NCBI GenBank assembly: GCA_020217065.1
Contig: JAIWOB010000046.1
Span: 1-10,000 of the forward strand
Direction: 5' to 3'
DNA: 10,000 nt
Source of the DNA: Chloroflexota bacterium
GTDB taxonomy: Bacteria; Chloroflexota; Anaerolineae; Anaerolineales; Villigracilaceae
Shown piece after piece: positions 1 through 6,041 of the stretch (position 1 is its first letter; each line of letters opens with the position of its first letter). The notes beneath the pieces were generated by a model, which was not told the DNA's origin, did no database searches, and was given only the letters and a program-made list of their open reading frames with translations. The position numbers and the translations under genes are program-made.

Positions 1-452
1 ACCAATTTTGCGTATGGGCATCTGCCGAGAATCACCCGAGGACCTTCCGCGCCAGCCTCCCAGCGGGCTTGATAATGCATCTCATTTAATTTATCCACCA
101 GCAGCGGAAGGCGCTTGGAAATGGGAAGGTGGATGAATGGAGAAAAGTCTAATATCCGTCCGGCGAGACTTTCAAGATTCAATCCCAGCCCCGCTTCCGC
201 AAGCAGGGCGTCCGCCAGCGCCGCCAGATTATCGCCCAGCGCCGCCTGTGAAAGGGAATAGATTTTTTCCGGTCTGCCGCGCCCGCCGCGCTGTGCAGCC
301 GCGCAAACTTCCGCCCGGCCATCCGAAACTAAAACGCCGAGGTGATACCTCACATTGGGCGCGGACATATCCAATGCGCGGGCAATCTCCCGTGCCGAAG
401 CGGAGCGGTTCTTCTTCAGGTGAGAAAGGACTTTTTGGCGCGCGGTTGTCAT
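1..452 (-). CDS. SufR-like winged-helix transcriptional regulator (3'-truncated by window edge)
   Basis: The minus strand reads from an ATG at 452-450 through 150 codons without a stop and leaves the window at base 1, so only the N-terminal part is seen. Residues about 3-60 form a winged helix-turn-helix: ARQKVLSHLKKN, then AREIARALDMS and a recognition helix APNVRYHLGVLVSDG, followed by the wing GRGRPEKIYSLS. Residues 138-150 read GPRVILGRCPYAKL, matching the start of the C-terminal cysteine region of SufR/COG2345-type regulators, where a CPY motif is followed by further cysteines that bind an Fe-S cluster in SufR. Those later cysteines would lie outside the window. It is divergent from iscX, which supports control of Fe-S genes. 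The DNA-binding call is strong; the Fe-S-sensing role is inference. A generic ArsR/DeoR-type regulator is the alternative. Confidence 0.8.
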   Translation of the reverse strand, partial: MTTARQKVLSHLKKNRSASAREIARALDMSAPNVRYHLGVLVSDGRAEVCAAAQRGGRGRPEKIYSLSQAALGDNLAALADALLAEAGLGLNLESLAGRILDFSPFIHLPISKRLPLLVDKLNEMHYQARWEAGAEGPRVILGRCPYAKL

Positions 453-457
453 ATCGT

Positions 458-470
458 TATAATGATTATA
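458..470. promoter_or_regulatory. TATAAT-centred palindrome, -10 box and/or operator for the regulator gene
   Basis: The bases TATAATGATTATA are a perfect 6-bp inverted repeat around a central G, five bases before the regulator ATG. Read on the minus strand, TATAAT at 470-465 would serve as a -10 box with a start about 5 nt before the ATG. A weak -35 candidate, TTTGCA at 492-487, lies 16 bp upstream. The palindrome could also be an autoregulatory operator. Confidence 0.5.
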
Positions 471-486
471 CTCACCTTTTTATTTT

Positions 487-504
487 TGCAAATATATTTT
501 TGCA
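487..504. promoter_or_regulatory. 18-bp dyad, candidate operator between divergent genes
   Basis: TGCAAATATATTTTTGCA is symmetric at 8 of 9 base pairs (only 493/498, T with T, fails). It ends 8 bp before the -35 hexamer of the rightward promoter and overlaps the weak -35 of the leftward regulator gene. A dimeric winged-helix protein bound here would be placed to repress its own gene and affect iscX-nuo transcription. Binding is inferred from symmetry and position only. Two direct TTTTTGCA copies (483-490 and 497-504) contribute to the pattern. Confidence 0.45.
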
Positions 505-512
505 TAATTCAA

Positions 513-540
513 TTGACTTATCCTTTCGCCCTGCTATAAT
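513..540 (+). promoter_or_regulatory. Sigma-70-type promoter for iscX-nuoB-nuoCD-nuoI
   Basis: TTGACT at 513-518 and TATAAT at 535-540 are separated by 16 bp. TGC directly before the -10 gives an extended -10 element (TGCTATAAT). The expected start is around 547, leaving a leader of roughly 35 nt before the iscX ATG. This is the best promoter match in the window and is correctly placed for the operon. Confidence 0.75.
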
Positions 541-582
541 GCGGAAAGTCAGCGATTCAAAGATTCAGCGAGTCCATTGCCA

Positions 583-792
583 ATGACTTTTACTTGGGAC
601 GCCACCTACGCCATTGCTTTGGAATTGCGCCGTCAACATCCGGAAGTTAATTTTGAAGAGGTGTCGCTGGGGCAAATTTATCGCTGGACGCTTGAACTGA
701 GTGAATTTGAGGATGACCCTGCGCTTGCAAACGACGACATCCTCTACGCAATTTATCAAGATTGGTTCGAGGAGTATATTCATGGAAAATGA
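583..792 (+). CDS. iscX: IscX/YfhJ-family Fe-S assembly modulator
   Basis: This encodes 69 residues, the usual IscX length (about 66). IscX is a small acidic protein that binds the cysteine desulfurase IscS and iron and modulates cluster assembly with frataxin. Recognisable family features are [18 protein letters not shown] near the N-terminus, the middle segment ending in W..EL.EF, then the DDP..AND.IL motif followed by an aromatic/acidic C-terminus (WFEEY). These match the E. coli pattern (LEDFDDDP..SNEKILEAI..VW). The ATG at 583 is preferred because the family begins at about this point; a TTG at 577 would add only two residues. No clear Shine-Dalgarno is seen. The end overlaps nuoB by 11 nt, so it is first in the nuo transcript, an unusual place since iscX normally sits at the end of an isc operon. 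Confidence 0.85.
   Translation: MTFTWDATYAIALELRRQHPEVNFEEVSLGQIYRWTLELSEFEDDPALANDDILYAIYQDWFEEYIHGK
769..774 (+). promoter_or_regulatory. Ribosome binding site for nuoB
   Basis: GAGGAG lies 7 nt before the ATG at 782, inside the iscX coding region. It decides the nuoB start: an in-frame upstream ATG at 701 would add 27 residues encoded out of frame within iscX that do not resemble NuoB. Confidence 0.75.
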
Positions 793-1414
793 AAGCCTAA
801 ACCTGCCCAACTACAACATTCCCGAAGATATGCGGGACGTTGTAGCCGTCACCACGCTGGACCGTCTCTACAACTGGGGGCGGCGTTCCTCGCTGTGGCC
901 CCTGACCTTCGGTCTGGCTTGCTGCGCCATCGAAATGATTGCGGCGCAAATGGCGCGTTACGACATGGCGCGCTTTGGCATGGAAGTCATGCGCCCCACC
1001 CCCCGCCAGGCGGATATGATTTTAATTTCCGGCACCGTCACCAAAAAGATGCTGCCCGCCATTATCCGCTTGTATAACCAGATGCCCGAACCGAAATATG
1101 TGGTGGCGATGGGCGCCTGCGCTTCCGGCGGCGGACCTTTCAAGGAAGGCTATAACGTGGTCGCCGGTATTGATAAGTTCCTGCCGGTGGACGTTTACAT
1201 CCCCGGCTGCCCTCCCACCCCGCAGGCATTGATTGCCGGCCTTATCAAGTTGCAGGAAAAAATAGACAAGCAATCTCTCAAGAAAGCGCGCTGGTATCAA
1301 AAAGGCAAGGAAGACCCGAACTACGTCCCCATGCCCATCTTGGGACCCGACCTGATTGACGTGCGCCGCAGCGAAGAATTCAAAAAAGCCGCCGCAGTAA
1401 AGGAAGGTGCGTAA
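782..1414 (+). CDS. nuoB: NADH-quinone oxidoreductase subunit B (complex I, cluster N2)
   Basis: This 210-residue protein is the PSST/Nqo6 subunit, which holds the terminal [4Fe-4S] cluster N2 that passes electrons to quinone at the interface of the peripheral arm and membrane arm. The tandem cysteines of GLACCAIEM (C47, C48), C113 in MGACASGGG and C143 in IPGCPPTP are the four N2 ligands, all present. The arginine-containing [12 protein letters not shown] segment typical of the family is also intact. Length is normal, with a slightly long charged C-terminal tail. It overlaps iscX at its start and ends in TAATG shared with nuoCD, indicating translational coupling. No nuoA precedes it, unlike standard nuo operons. 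The homologous hydrogenase small subunit is the alternative, but the partner NuoD lacks hydrogenase cysteines. Confidence 0.95.
   Translation: MENESLNLPNYNIPEDMRDVVAVTTLDRLYNWGRRSSLWPLTFGLACCAIEMIAAQMARYDMARFGMEVMRPTPRQADMILISGTVTKKMLPAIIRLYNQMPEPKYVVAMGACASGGGPFKEGYNVVAGIDKFLPVDVYIPGCPPTPQALIAGLIKLQEKIDKQSLKKARWYQKGKEDPNYVPMPILGPDLIDVRRSEEFKKAAAVKEGA
1401..1407 (+). promoter_or_regulatory. Ribosome binding site for nuoCD
   Basis: AGGAAGG sits 6 nt before the ATG at 1414, within the last codons of nuoB. Together with the one-base TAATG overlap it fixes the start. Confidence 0.7.
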
Positions 1415-3156
1415 TGGCGACCGCAATCGAAACCCAGACCGTCGACCTGGCAGCCCGCTTCCCGGGCAAAGTTTCCGCCGAAAGCCGCCCCGGTTACAGC
1501 GGGTTCGTCGTAGAAAAAGAAAGCCTTCTCGAAGTGGCGAAAGCCGTCCGAGACGAATTTGGCTACGACCTGCTTGCCGCCCTCACCGGCGTGGATTATA
1601 TAGAGCAAAATAAGATGGAAGTGGTCTATCACCTGCACAAGACCACCGGCGGACCCAAGTTGATATTCCGCACCCAGGCTGACCGCGTAGACCCGATTGA
1701 GATTCCATCCGTCACCCCCATTTGGGCGGGCGCAGAATATCAGGAACGCGAAGCCTACGACCTTTTGGGCATTCGCTTCACTGGTCACCCCGACCTGCGC
1801 CGCATTTTGATGTGGGAAGGCTTCGAGGGACATCCGCTGCGTAAAGACTGGAAGGAAGCTTTCTACGAAGAAGAAATCAAGCCCTACAAGAGCCGCTGGC
1901 CCGAAGGCAAGCACACCTACGCCGAGTTCAAGAATCCCTTCCGCGACAACCTGAAATTCCCCCCGAATTTCGACCCCGAAAAATACGAACCCGAAGGCGA
2001 AAAAGACCTTTACAGCTCCCTCGAACGTTTTTCAATAAAATCGGAAGGCGGGCTGAAAACCGACCATGTCGTTGTCAACCTCGGACCGCATCACCCCTCG
2101 ACGCACGGCGTGCTGCGCGTGGCGGTGACGCTCGAAGGCGAAACCGTGATGGGGTTAAAACCGGTCATGGGCTACCTGCACCGCAACCACGAAAAGATTG
2201 GGGAACGCAACACCTTTCTCCAAATCATGCCCTACACCGACCGCCTCGATTACTTCAATTCGATGAGCAATAACTTCGGCTACGCCGTCACCATCGAGAG
2301 GCTGATGAATATCCCCGTTGCGGAGCGCGCGGAATACATCCGCGTTATCATGGCGGAACTCAGCCGCATCCAGAACCACCTGGTCTTCATCGGCATGTTG
2401 ATTAACGACCTCGGTTCGATGTTCACGCCCGCGTTCTACGCCTTCGAGGAACGCGAACTCATCCTCGATATCTTTGAGGCTGTCGCCGGCTCGCGGATGA
2501 TGTGCAATTACTTCCGCTTCGGCGGGGTGGCGCGCGACGTTCCCGAAGAACAAATGCAAAAAATCAAAGACCTGGTCTTTGACCGCCTGCCGTTCAAGAT
2601 TGACGAAATGGAACGCTTGCTTAACCAGAACGAAGTCCTGGTTGGGCGCTTGAAGGGCATCCATGTGTTAAATGCGGAGGACGCCGTTCATTATTCGGTG
2701 ACGGGTCCCGTTTTGCGCGCCGCCGGCGTCCCCTATGACCTGCGCCGCGCCGACCCCTACTCCATTTACGACCGTTTCGATTTCGACGTGGCGCTGCGTC
2801 ACAACGGCGACATGTACGATAACTACCTCATCCGTTTCGACGAGATGCGCCAGTCTTTGCGGATTTTGGAGCAGGCTCTCAAACAAATTCCCGGCGGACC
2901 CATTAACTCGCAGAAGCCGAATTACCAGGTGAAAGTCCCCGCCGGCGAAGCCTACGGACGCGTCGAAGCCCCGAAGGGCGAATTGGGTTACTATGTCGTT
3001 TCCACCGGCAAGCAGAATCCCTACCGCTACCACGTCCGTCCGCCGTCATTCGTCAACCTTACCGCTTTGGAAAAAATGTGCGTTGGCAAGAAAATTCAAG
3101 ACTTTGTCGCCTTGCTTGCCATGCTCGACATCGTGATGGGCGAACTCGACCGCTAA
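1414..3156 (+). CDS. nuoCD: Fused NADH-quinone oxidoreductase subunits C and D
   Basis: One 580-residue open frame carries the 30-kDa subunit (NuoC, about residues 1-190) joined to the 49-kDa subunit (NuoD, about 215-580). The NuoC signature is seen as EREAYDLLGIRFTGHPDLRR and then GHPLRKDW (111-146). The NuoD part has LGPHHPSTHGVLR (223-235), GYLHRNHEKI (253-262), PYTDRLDY (273-280) and a C-terminus of LDIVMGELDR. The HHPSTHG histidine and the tyrosine of RLDY correspond to the quinone-head contacts known in complex I. The CxxC pairs that bind NiFe in homologous hydrogenases are absent, so this is a true complex I subunit. The linker (about 180-215) is charged and proline-containing. The fused form is known from E. 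coli and others; many bacteria keep two genes. Confidence 0.93.
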   Translation: MATAIETQTVDLAARFPGKVSAESRPGYSGFVVEKESLLEVAKAVRDEFGYDLLAALTGVDYIEQNKMEVVYHLHKTTGGPKLIFRTQADRVDPIEIPSVTPIWAGAEYQEREAYDLLGIRFTGHPDLRRILMWEGFEGHPLRKDWKEAFYEEEIKPYKSRWPEGKHTYAEFKNPFRDNLKFPPNFDPEKYEPEGEKDLYSSLERFSIKSEGGLKTDHVVVNLGPHHPSTHGVLRVAVTLEGETVMGLKPVMGYLHRNHEKIGERNTFLQIMPYTDRLDYFNSMSNNFGYAVTIERLMNIPVAERAEYIRVIMAELSRIQNHLVFIGMLINDLGSMFTPAFYAFEERELILDIFEAVAGSRMMCNYFRFGGVARDVPEEQMQKIKDLVFDRLPFKIDEMERLLNQNEVLVGRLKGIHVLNAEDAVHYSVTGPVLRAAGVPYDLRRADPYSIYDRFDFDVALRHNGDMYDNYLIRFDEMRQSLRILEQALKQIPGGPINSQKPNYQVKVPAGEAYGRVEAPKGELGYYVVSTGKQNPYRYHVRPPSFVNLTALEKMCVGKKIQDFVALLAMLDIVMGELDR

Positions 3157-3157
3157 C

Positions 3158-3163
3158 AGGAGA
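3158..3163 (+). promoter_or_regulatory. Ribosome binding site for nuoI
   Basis: AGGAGA lies 7 nt before the ATG at 3171, directly after the nuoCD stop. It supports this start over an in-frame ATG at 3078 inside nuoCD, which would add 31 non-homologous residues. Confidence 0.75.
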
Positions 3164-3170
3164 ACCGACT

Positions 3171-3791
3171 ATGTATGGATTAGGCATTCTAAAAGGACTG
3201 AGCGTAACCTGGAAGCGTTTCTGGGATACCTACATTGACGACATTTCGTGGGCTTTGACGGGCAAAAAACGCTACCGCACAGAAGAAGGCATCAAACACC
3301 GTTCCAGCAAGAATACGAGGGGCATCTTTACCGTCCAATACCCCGAAGAGCGGTTGATTACACCGGAGGAATTTCGCTTCGTGCCTTTCCTGGTTTACGA
3401 GGAAAAAGACGGCAAGAAAGAACCGCGCTGCACCGCCTGCGGCATTTGCTCAAAAGTCTGTCCGCCGCAATGTATTTGGATTGTCCGCTCCAGCGACCCG
3501 GTAACCGGCAAACCCGTTTCCACGCCAGCGGAGTTTTATATTGACATGGACATCTGTATGAACTGCGGGTTCTGCGCCGAATACTGTCCCTTCGACGCCA
3601 TCAAGATGGACCACGATATAGACATCGCCTCGTATGGGCGCAGCGTGTATAACCTTGAAAAATTGTTAAAGCCCGTTTCTTACTACGCGGAAATCCGCCC
3701 CTTAAATTACAACGCCGAGGAAGAAGAACGACGCGCCAAAGAAGCCGCCAAAGCCGCCAGGACAGCGGCTCCGGCAACCCCGGCGGCGTAG
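3171..3791 (+). CDS. nuoI: NADH-quinone oxidoreductase subunit I (2x[4Fe-4S] ferredoxin-like)
   Basis: This 206-residue subunit (TYKY/Nqo9) carries clusters N6a and N6b, which relay electrons to N2 in NuoB. Two complete ferredoxin motifs are visible: CTACGICSKVCP (C87, C90, C93, C97) and CMNCGFCAEYCP (C129, C132, C135, C139). The N-terminus (LKGLSVTWKRFWD) is the amphipathic helix that lies along the membrane arm in the family, and YPEERLITPEEFRF precedes the clusters as usual. The last 25 or so residues are a low-complexity Glu/Lys/Ala tail beyond the conserved fold. In standard operons nuoI follows nuoH; here it directly follows nuoCD. Other polyferredoxin electron carriers are possible but the order B-CD-I makes NuoI by far the best call. 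Confidence 0.92.
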   Translation: MYGLGILKGLSVTWKRFWDTYIDDISWALTGKKRYRTEEGIKHRSSKNTRGIFTVQYPEERLITPEEFRFVPFLVYEEKDGKKEPRCTACGICSKVCPPQCIWIVRSSDPVTGKPVSTPAEFYIDMDICMNCGFCAEYCPFDAIKMDHDIDIASYGRSVYNLEKLLKPVSYYAEIRPLNYNAEEEERRAKEAAKAARTAAPATPAA

Positions 3792-3866
3792 GTAAGTAGT
3801 TGAGTAAACAAGTAGTCAAACAGACAGGTACACAGGCGAAATGACTTGTGTACTTGTTTACTTGTA
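3791..3866. repeat. Degenerate 8-bp tandem repeat array with inverted symmetry
   Basis: The spacer between nuoI and mrp reads in register as 8-bp units. In one orientation they are variants of AACAAGTA (3807-3814), for example GACAGGTA (3823-3830). After a 4-nt centre (3839-3842) the complement follows as GACTTGTG (3843-3850), TACTTGTT (3851-3858) and TACTTGTA (3859-3866). The arms AGTAAACAAGTA (3803-3814) and 3851-3862 are a perfect 12-bp inverted repeat; an alternative stem pairs GTACACA (3828-3834) with TGTGTAC (3847-3853). There is no T-tract, so it is not a standard terminator. It could be a processing or attenuation structure, or a mobile short repeat. Confidence 0.7.
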
Positions 3867-3889
3867 TACCGCTGGACACAGGAAATCAA

Positions 3890-4963
3890 ATGACAATCTC
3901 CAAAGAAGCAATTTTAGCCGCGCTTGGCAAGGTGCAAGAGCCTGAATTACACCAGGACATCGTCACTCTCAACATGATTCGCAACCTGGAAATCGAGGGC
4001 GACAAGGTCTCGTTTACAGTCATGCTTACCACCCCCGCCTGTCCCCTGCGCGGAAAAATCGAAAAGGAAGTCCGCGAAGCCGTAATGGCAGTCGAAGGCG
4101 TAAAGAACCTGGAAGTCAAAATGGATTCAGACGTGCCAAACGACGGACGAATGCGCGGACTGGTCAATATGCCTATCCGCAACGCCATTGCCATCGGCTC
4201 CGGCAAGGGCGGCGTGGGCAAATCCACCGTCTCGGTTAACATCGCGGTGGCGCTTGCCCAAAGCGGAGCGCGCGTCGGCTTGATGGACGCAGACATCTAC
4301 GGTCCCAACACTCCCACCATGCTCGGCGTGGACAAACTCCCCGCGCCAAACGGTCCCAAACTCATCCCCGCCGAAGCCTTTGGCATCAAGATGGTTTCGA
4401 TGGGATTGCTGGTCAAGCCTGGTCAACCCCTCATCTGGCGCGGACCGATGCTCAACTCCGCCATCCGCCAGTTCCTCAGCGATGTGGAATGGGGCGAGCT
4501 AGACTACCTTATCATTGACCTCCCGCCCGGCACCGGCGATGCGGCGCTATCTCTCGCCCAAGCGCTGCCCCTCAGCGGCGCGGTCATCGTCACCCTGCCG
4601 CAGATGGTCTCGCTGGAGGATGCCAGCCGCGGCTTGAACATGTTCAAGCAGTTGGAAGTTCCCATCCTCGGCGTGGTCGAAAACATGTCCTACCTCGACC
4701 TGCCTGACGGAACGCGCATGGACCTCTTCGGCTCGGGCGGAGGCGAGGCGATGGCAAACGCCAGCAACGAAACCTTCCTCGGGCAAATCCCGATTGACCA
4801 AAACGTCCGCATCGGCGGCGATACAGGCAAGCCCATTGTCGCCATGCAACCCGACTCGGCTGCGGCAAAAGCCATTCAAGAAATTGCCCAGAAGATTGCC
4901 GCAAAAGCCAGCGTGGCGGCGATGACGGCAAATAACGCGCTGCCGATTAATATCACTGAATAA
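3890..4963 (+). CDS. mrp: Mrp/ApbC/Ind1-family P-loop Fe-S carrier ATPase
   Basis: This 357-residue protein has an N-terminal MIP18/DUF59 domain (about 1-80, with TTPACPLRGKIE around C51) joined to a ParA/MinD-type NTPase. The deviant Walker A GSGKGGVGKST is at 103-113, the switch/Walker B region is DADIYGPN (133-140) and LIIDLPPGTGD (207-217). Mrp proteins carry [4Fe-4S] clusters to targets; the mitochondrial relative Ind1/NUBPL serves complex I specifically. Here the segment after ENMSY (264-268) lacks the CxxC that binds the bridging cluster in ApbC/Ind1 and instead reads LDLPDGTRMDLFGSGGGEA. Forms without CxxC exist elsewhere in the family, so the cluster-carrier role is less certain. AGGA at 3880-3883 sets the ATG at 3890. 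It follows nuoI and ends at an intrinsic terminator. Confidence 0.93.
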   Translation: MTISKEAILAALGKVQEPELHQDIVTLNMIRNLEIEGDKVSFTVMLTTPACPLRGKIEKEVREAVMAVEGVKNLEVKMDSDVPNDGRMRGLVNMPIRNAIAIGSGKGGVGKSTVSVNIAVALAQSGARVGLMDADIYGPNTPTMLGVDKLPAPNGPKLIPAEAFGIKMVSMGLLVKPGQPLIWRGPMLNSAIRQFLSDVEWGELDYLIIDLPPGTGDAALSLAQALPLSGAVIVTLPQMVSLEDASRGLNMFKQLEVPILGVVENMSYLDLPDGTRMDLFGSGGGEAMANASNETFLGQIPIDQNVRIGGDTGKPIVAMQPDSAAAKAIQEIAQKIAAKASVAAMTANNALPINITE

Positions 4964-4975
4964 TGAGAGATTTGG

Positions 4976-5007
4976 AAGACCCGACGGCGACAAACCTCGG
5001 GTCTTTT
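4976..5007 (+). terminator. Rho-independent terminator after mrp
   Basis: AAGACCCGA (4976-4984) pairs perfectly with TCGGGTCTT (4997-5005) around a 12-nt loop, and the stem runs into TTTT (5004-5007). It begins 12 nt after the mrp stop and is placed to end the iscX-nuo-mrp transcript before the PSP1 gene. The T-tract is short, so termination may be partial. Confidence 0.8.
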
Positions 5008-5036
5008 CAATCGCCAATCTCCCCTCCCCCCTACGG

Positions 5037-5042
5037 TATAAT
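5037..5042 (+). promoter_or_regulatory. -10 box for a likely leaderless PSP1 transcript
   Basis: A perfect TATAAT ends 7 nt before the ATG at 5050, so transcription would begin at or next to the start codon. No Shine-Dalgarno precedes the ATG, which agrees with leaderless translation. I see no good -35 hexamer at 16-18 bp upstream. Confidence 0.6.
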
Positions 5043-5049
5043 TGCCTTC

Positions 5050-5985
5050 ATGCAAACCAACATTATCGGCGTTCGATTCACAAAGATAGGCAAAATCTAC
5101 CACTTTGACTGCTCCGCCCTGCCCGATGTGAAGTTGGGCGAGCGCGTCATTGTGGATACGTCCCGCGGCAAGCATCTCGGCGAAGTGGTCCAAATTTTGG
5201 AGGAGACCCCGCCCCAGCCCGAAGGCGGATGGAAAGCCGTCGAGCGGCGCGCCACTCCCCGCGACCTGCTGCTCCAGCAGTCTTGGCAGGCAAAACAAAC
5301 CGAAGCCATGATTAATTGCCGCGCTCGCGCGGCGGAACTCCAACTCAAAGACGTGAAAATTATCGCCGCCGAATATAACTATGACGGCTCGCGCCTTGCC
5401 TTCCTTTTCAGCTCCGAAAGCGAAGAAAAGGCGGACCTCAAATCCCTCAAAAAGGATATGAGCCAGTTGTATCCAAACGCCCATATTGAGATGCGCCAGA
5501 TTGGTCCACGCGACGTAGCGAAACTTCTCGGCGGAATGGGCGCTTGCGGCATCGAAACCCGCTGCTGCTCCAAATTCCTGACCGACTTCTCCCCCATCTC
5601 CATCAAGATGGCGAAAGAACAGGGCATCTCGCTCACGCCCAACGAAATCACCGGCATGTGCGGCCGCCTGCGCTGCTGCCTTATCTACGAATATGAGCAG
5701 TATGCCGAAGCGCGAAAGACTCTGCCCAAGCGCAACAAACGCGTAGTCACGACCAAGGGCGAAGGCAAAGTAGTGGACACGCTGCCCATGAGCGATAAAA
5801 TCGTCGTCTTGATTGAAAGCGGCGTCGAGCGTCCCGTTCAAATGACCTTCTCCCGTGAAGAAATCGAACCCTGGGACGAACTGGAAGCCCTGCGCCGAAA
5901 AGCCCAAGCGCCGTGCGACCGTCATGAAGGCGGCGAATGCGATTGCGGAAAGAAAGAACAAAAGCGGGAAAAGAAAAATAAATAA
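5050..5985 (+). CDS. PSP1 domain protein, RicT/YaaT family
   Basis: This 311-residue cytoplasmic protein has the PSP1 domain with its cysteine-rich core: GGMGACGIETRCCSKF (161-176; C166, C172, C173) and GMCGRLRCCLIYE (202-214; C204, C209, C210). B. subtilis RicT (YaaT) has the same pattern (GPCG..LCCS, ISGLCGRLMCCLKYE). There it acts with RicA and RicF in a complex that binds [4Fe-4S] clusters and affects RNase Y-dependent mRNA processing and development. No ricA or ricF is visible here. Beyond the usual end lies a hydrophilic tail (about 285-311) with CDRHEGGECDCG and then Lys/Glu-rich residues, a possible extra metal site. The ATG at 5050 is chosen because it begins the conserved IIGVRF strand; an upstream in-frame start at 4963 would cross the terminator. 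Family call strong, exact role inferred. Confidence 0.9.
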   Translation: MQTNIIGVRFTKIGKIYHFDCSALPDVKLGERVIVDTSRGKHLGEVVQILEETPPQPEGGWKAVERRATPRDLLLQQSWQAKQTEAMINCRARAAELQLKDVKIIAAEYNYDGSRLAFLFSSESEEKADLKSLKKDMSQLYPNAHIEMRQIGPRDVAKLLGGMGACGIETRCCSKFLTDFSPISIKMAKEQGISLTPNEITGMCGRLRCCLIYEYEQYAEARKTLPKRNKRVVTTKGEGKVVDTLPMSDKIVVLIESGVERPVQMTFSREEIEPWDELEALRRKAQAPCDRHEGGECDCGKKEQKREKKNK

Positions 5986-6003
5986 CCCTGCGGATTAGAA
6001 ACT

Positions 6004-6028
6004 ACAGAACGCGCAGCTCGCGCTCTGT
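6004..6028. repeat. Small GC-rich hairpin between PSP1 and PIG-L genes
   Basis: ACAGA (6004-6008) plus CGCG (6010-6013) pair with CGCG (6019-6022) plus TCTGT (6024-6028), with one A/C mismatch and a 5-nt loop. It is followed by CATTTG, too T-poor for a convincing terminator. It may weakly attenuate read-through or be an mRNA end structure. Confidence 0.45.
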
Positions 6029-6041
6029 CATTTGTAACGCT

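Noticed and set aside
137-586. 149-residue plus-strand open frame
   Set aside because: It lies opposite the regulator gene, is proline/arginine-rich with no domain, and crosses the divergent promoter region; it is a shadow of the minus-strand gene.
1414-3156. NiFe hydrogenase or formate hydrogenlyase large subunit
   Set aside because: The N- and C-terminal CxxC pairs that hold the NiFe centre are absent; HHPSTHG and DIVMGELDR match NuoD.
3803-3862. Rho-independent terminator between nuoI and mrp
   Set aside because: The inverted repeat is AT-rich, has a 36-nt interval and is not followed by a T-tract.
3791-3866. CRISPR-like array
   Set aside because: Units are 8 bp, contiguous and degenerate with no spacers, and there are no cas genes.
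4963-5049. Upstream start for the PSP1 protein
   Set aside because: The added 29 residues would be translated through the terminator hairpin and do not resemble the family; the ATG at 5050 follows a perfect -10 box.
4876-5961. 361-residue minus-strand open frame
   Set aside because: It lies antisense to PSP1 and the end of mrp, is Phe/Ala/Gly/His-rich without any motif, and is explained by the codon bias of the true plus-strand genes.
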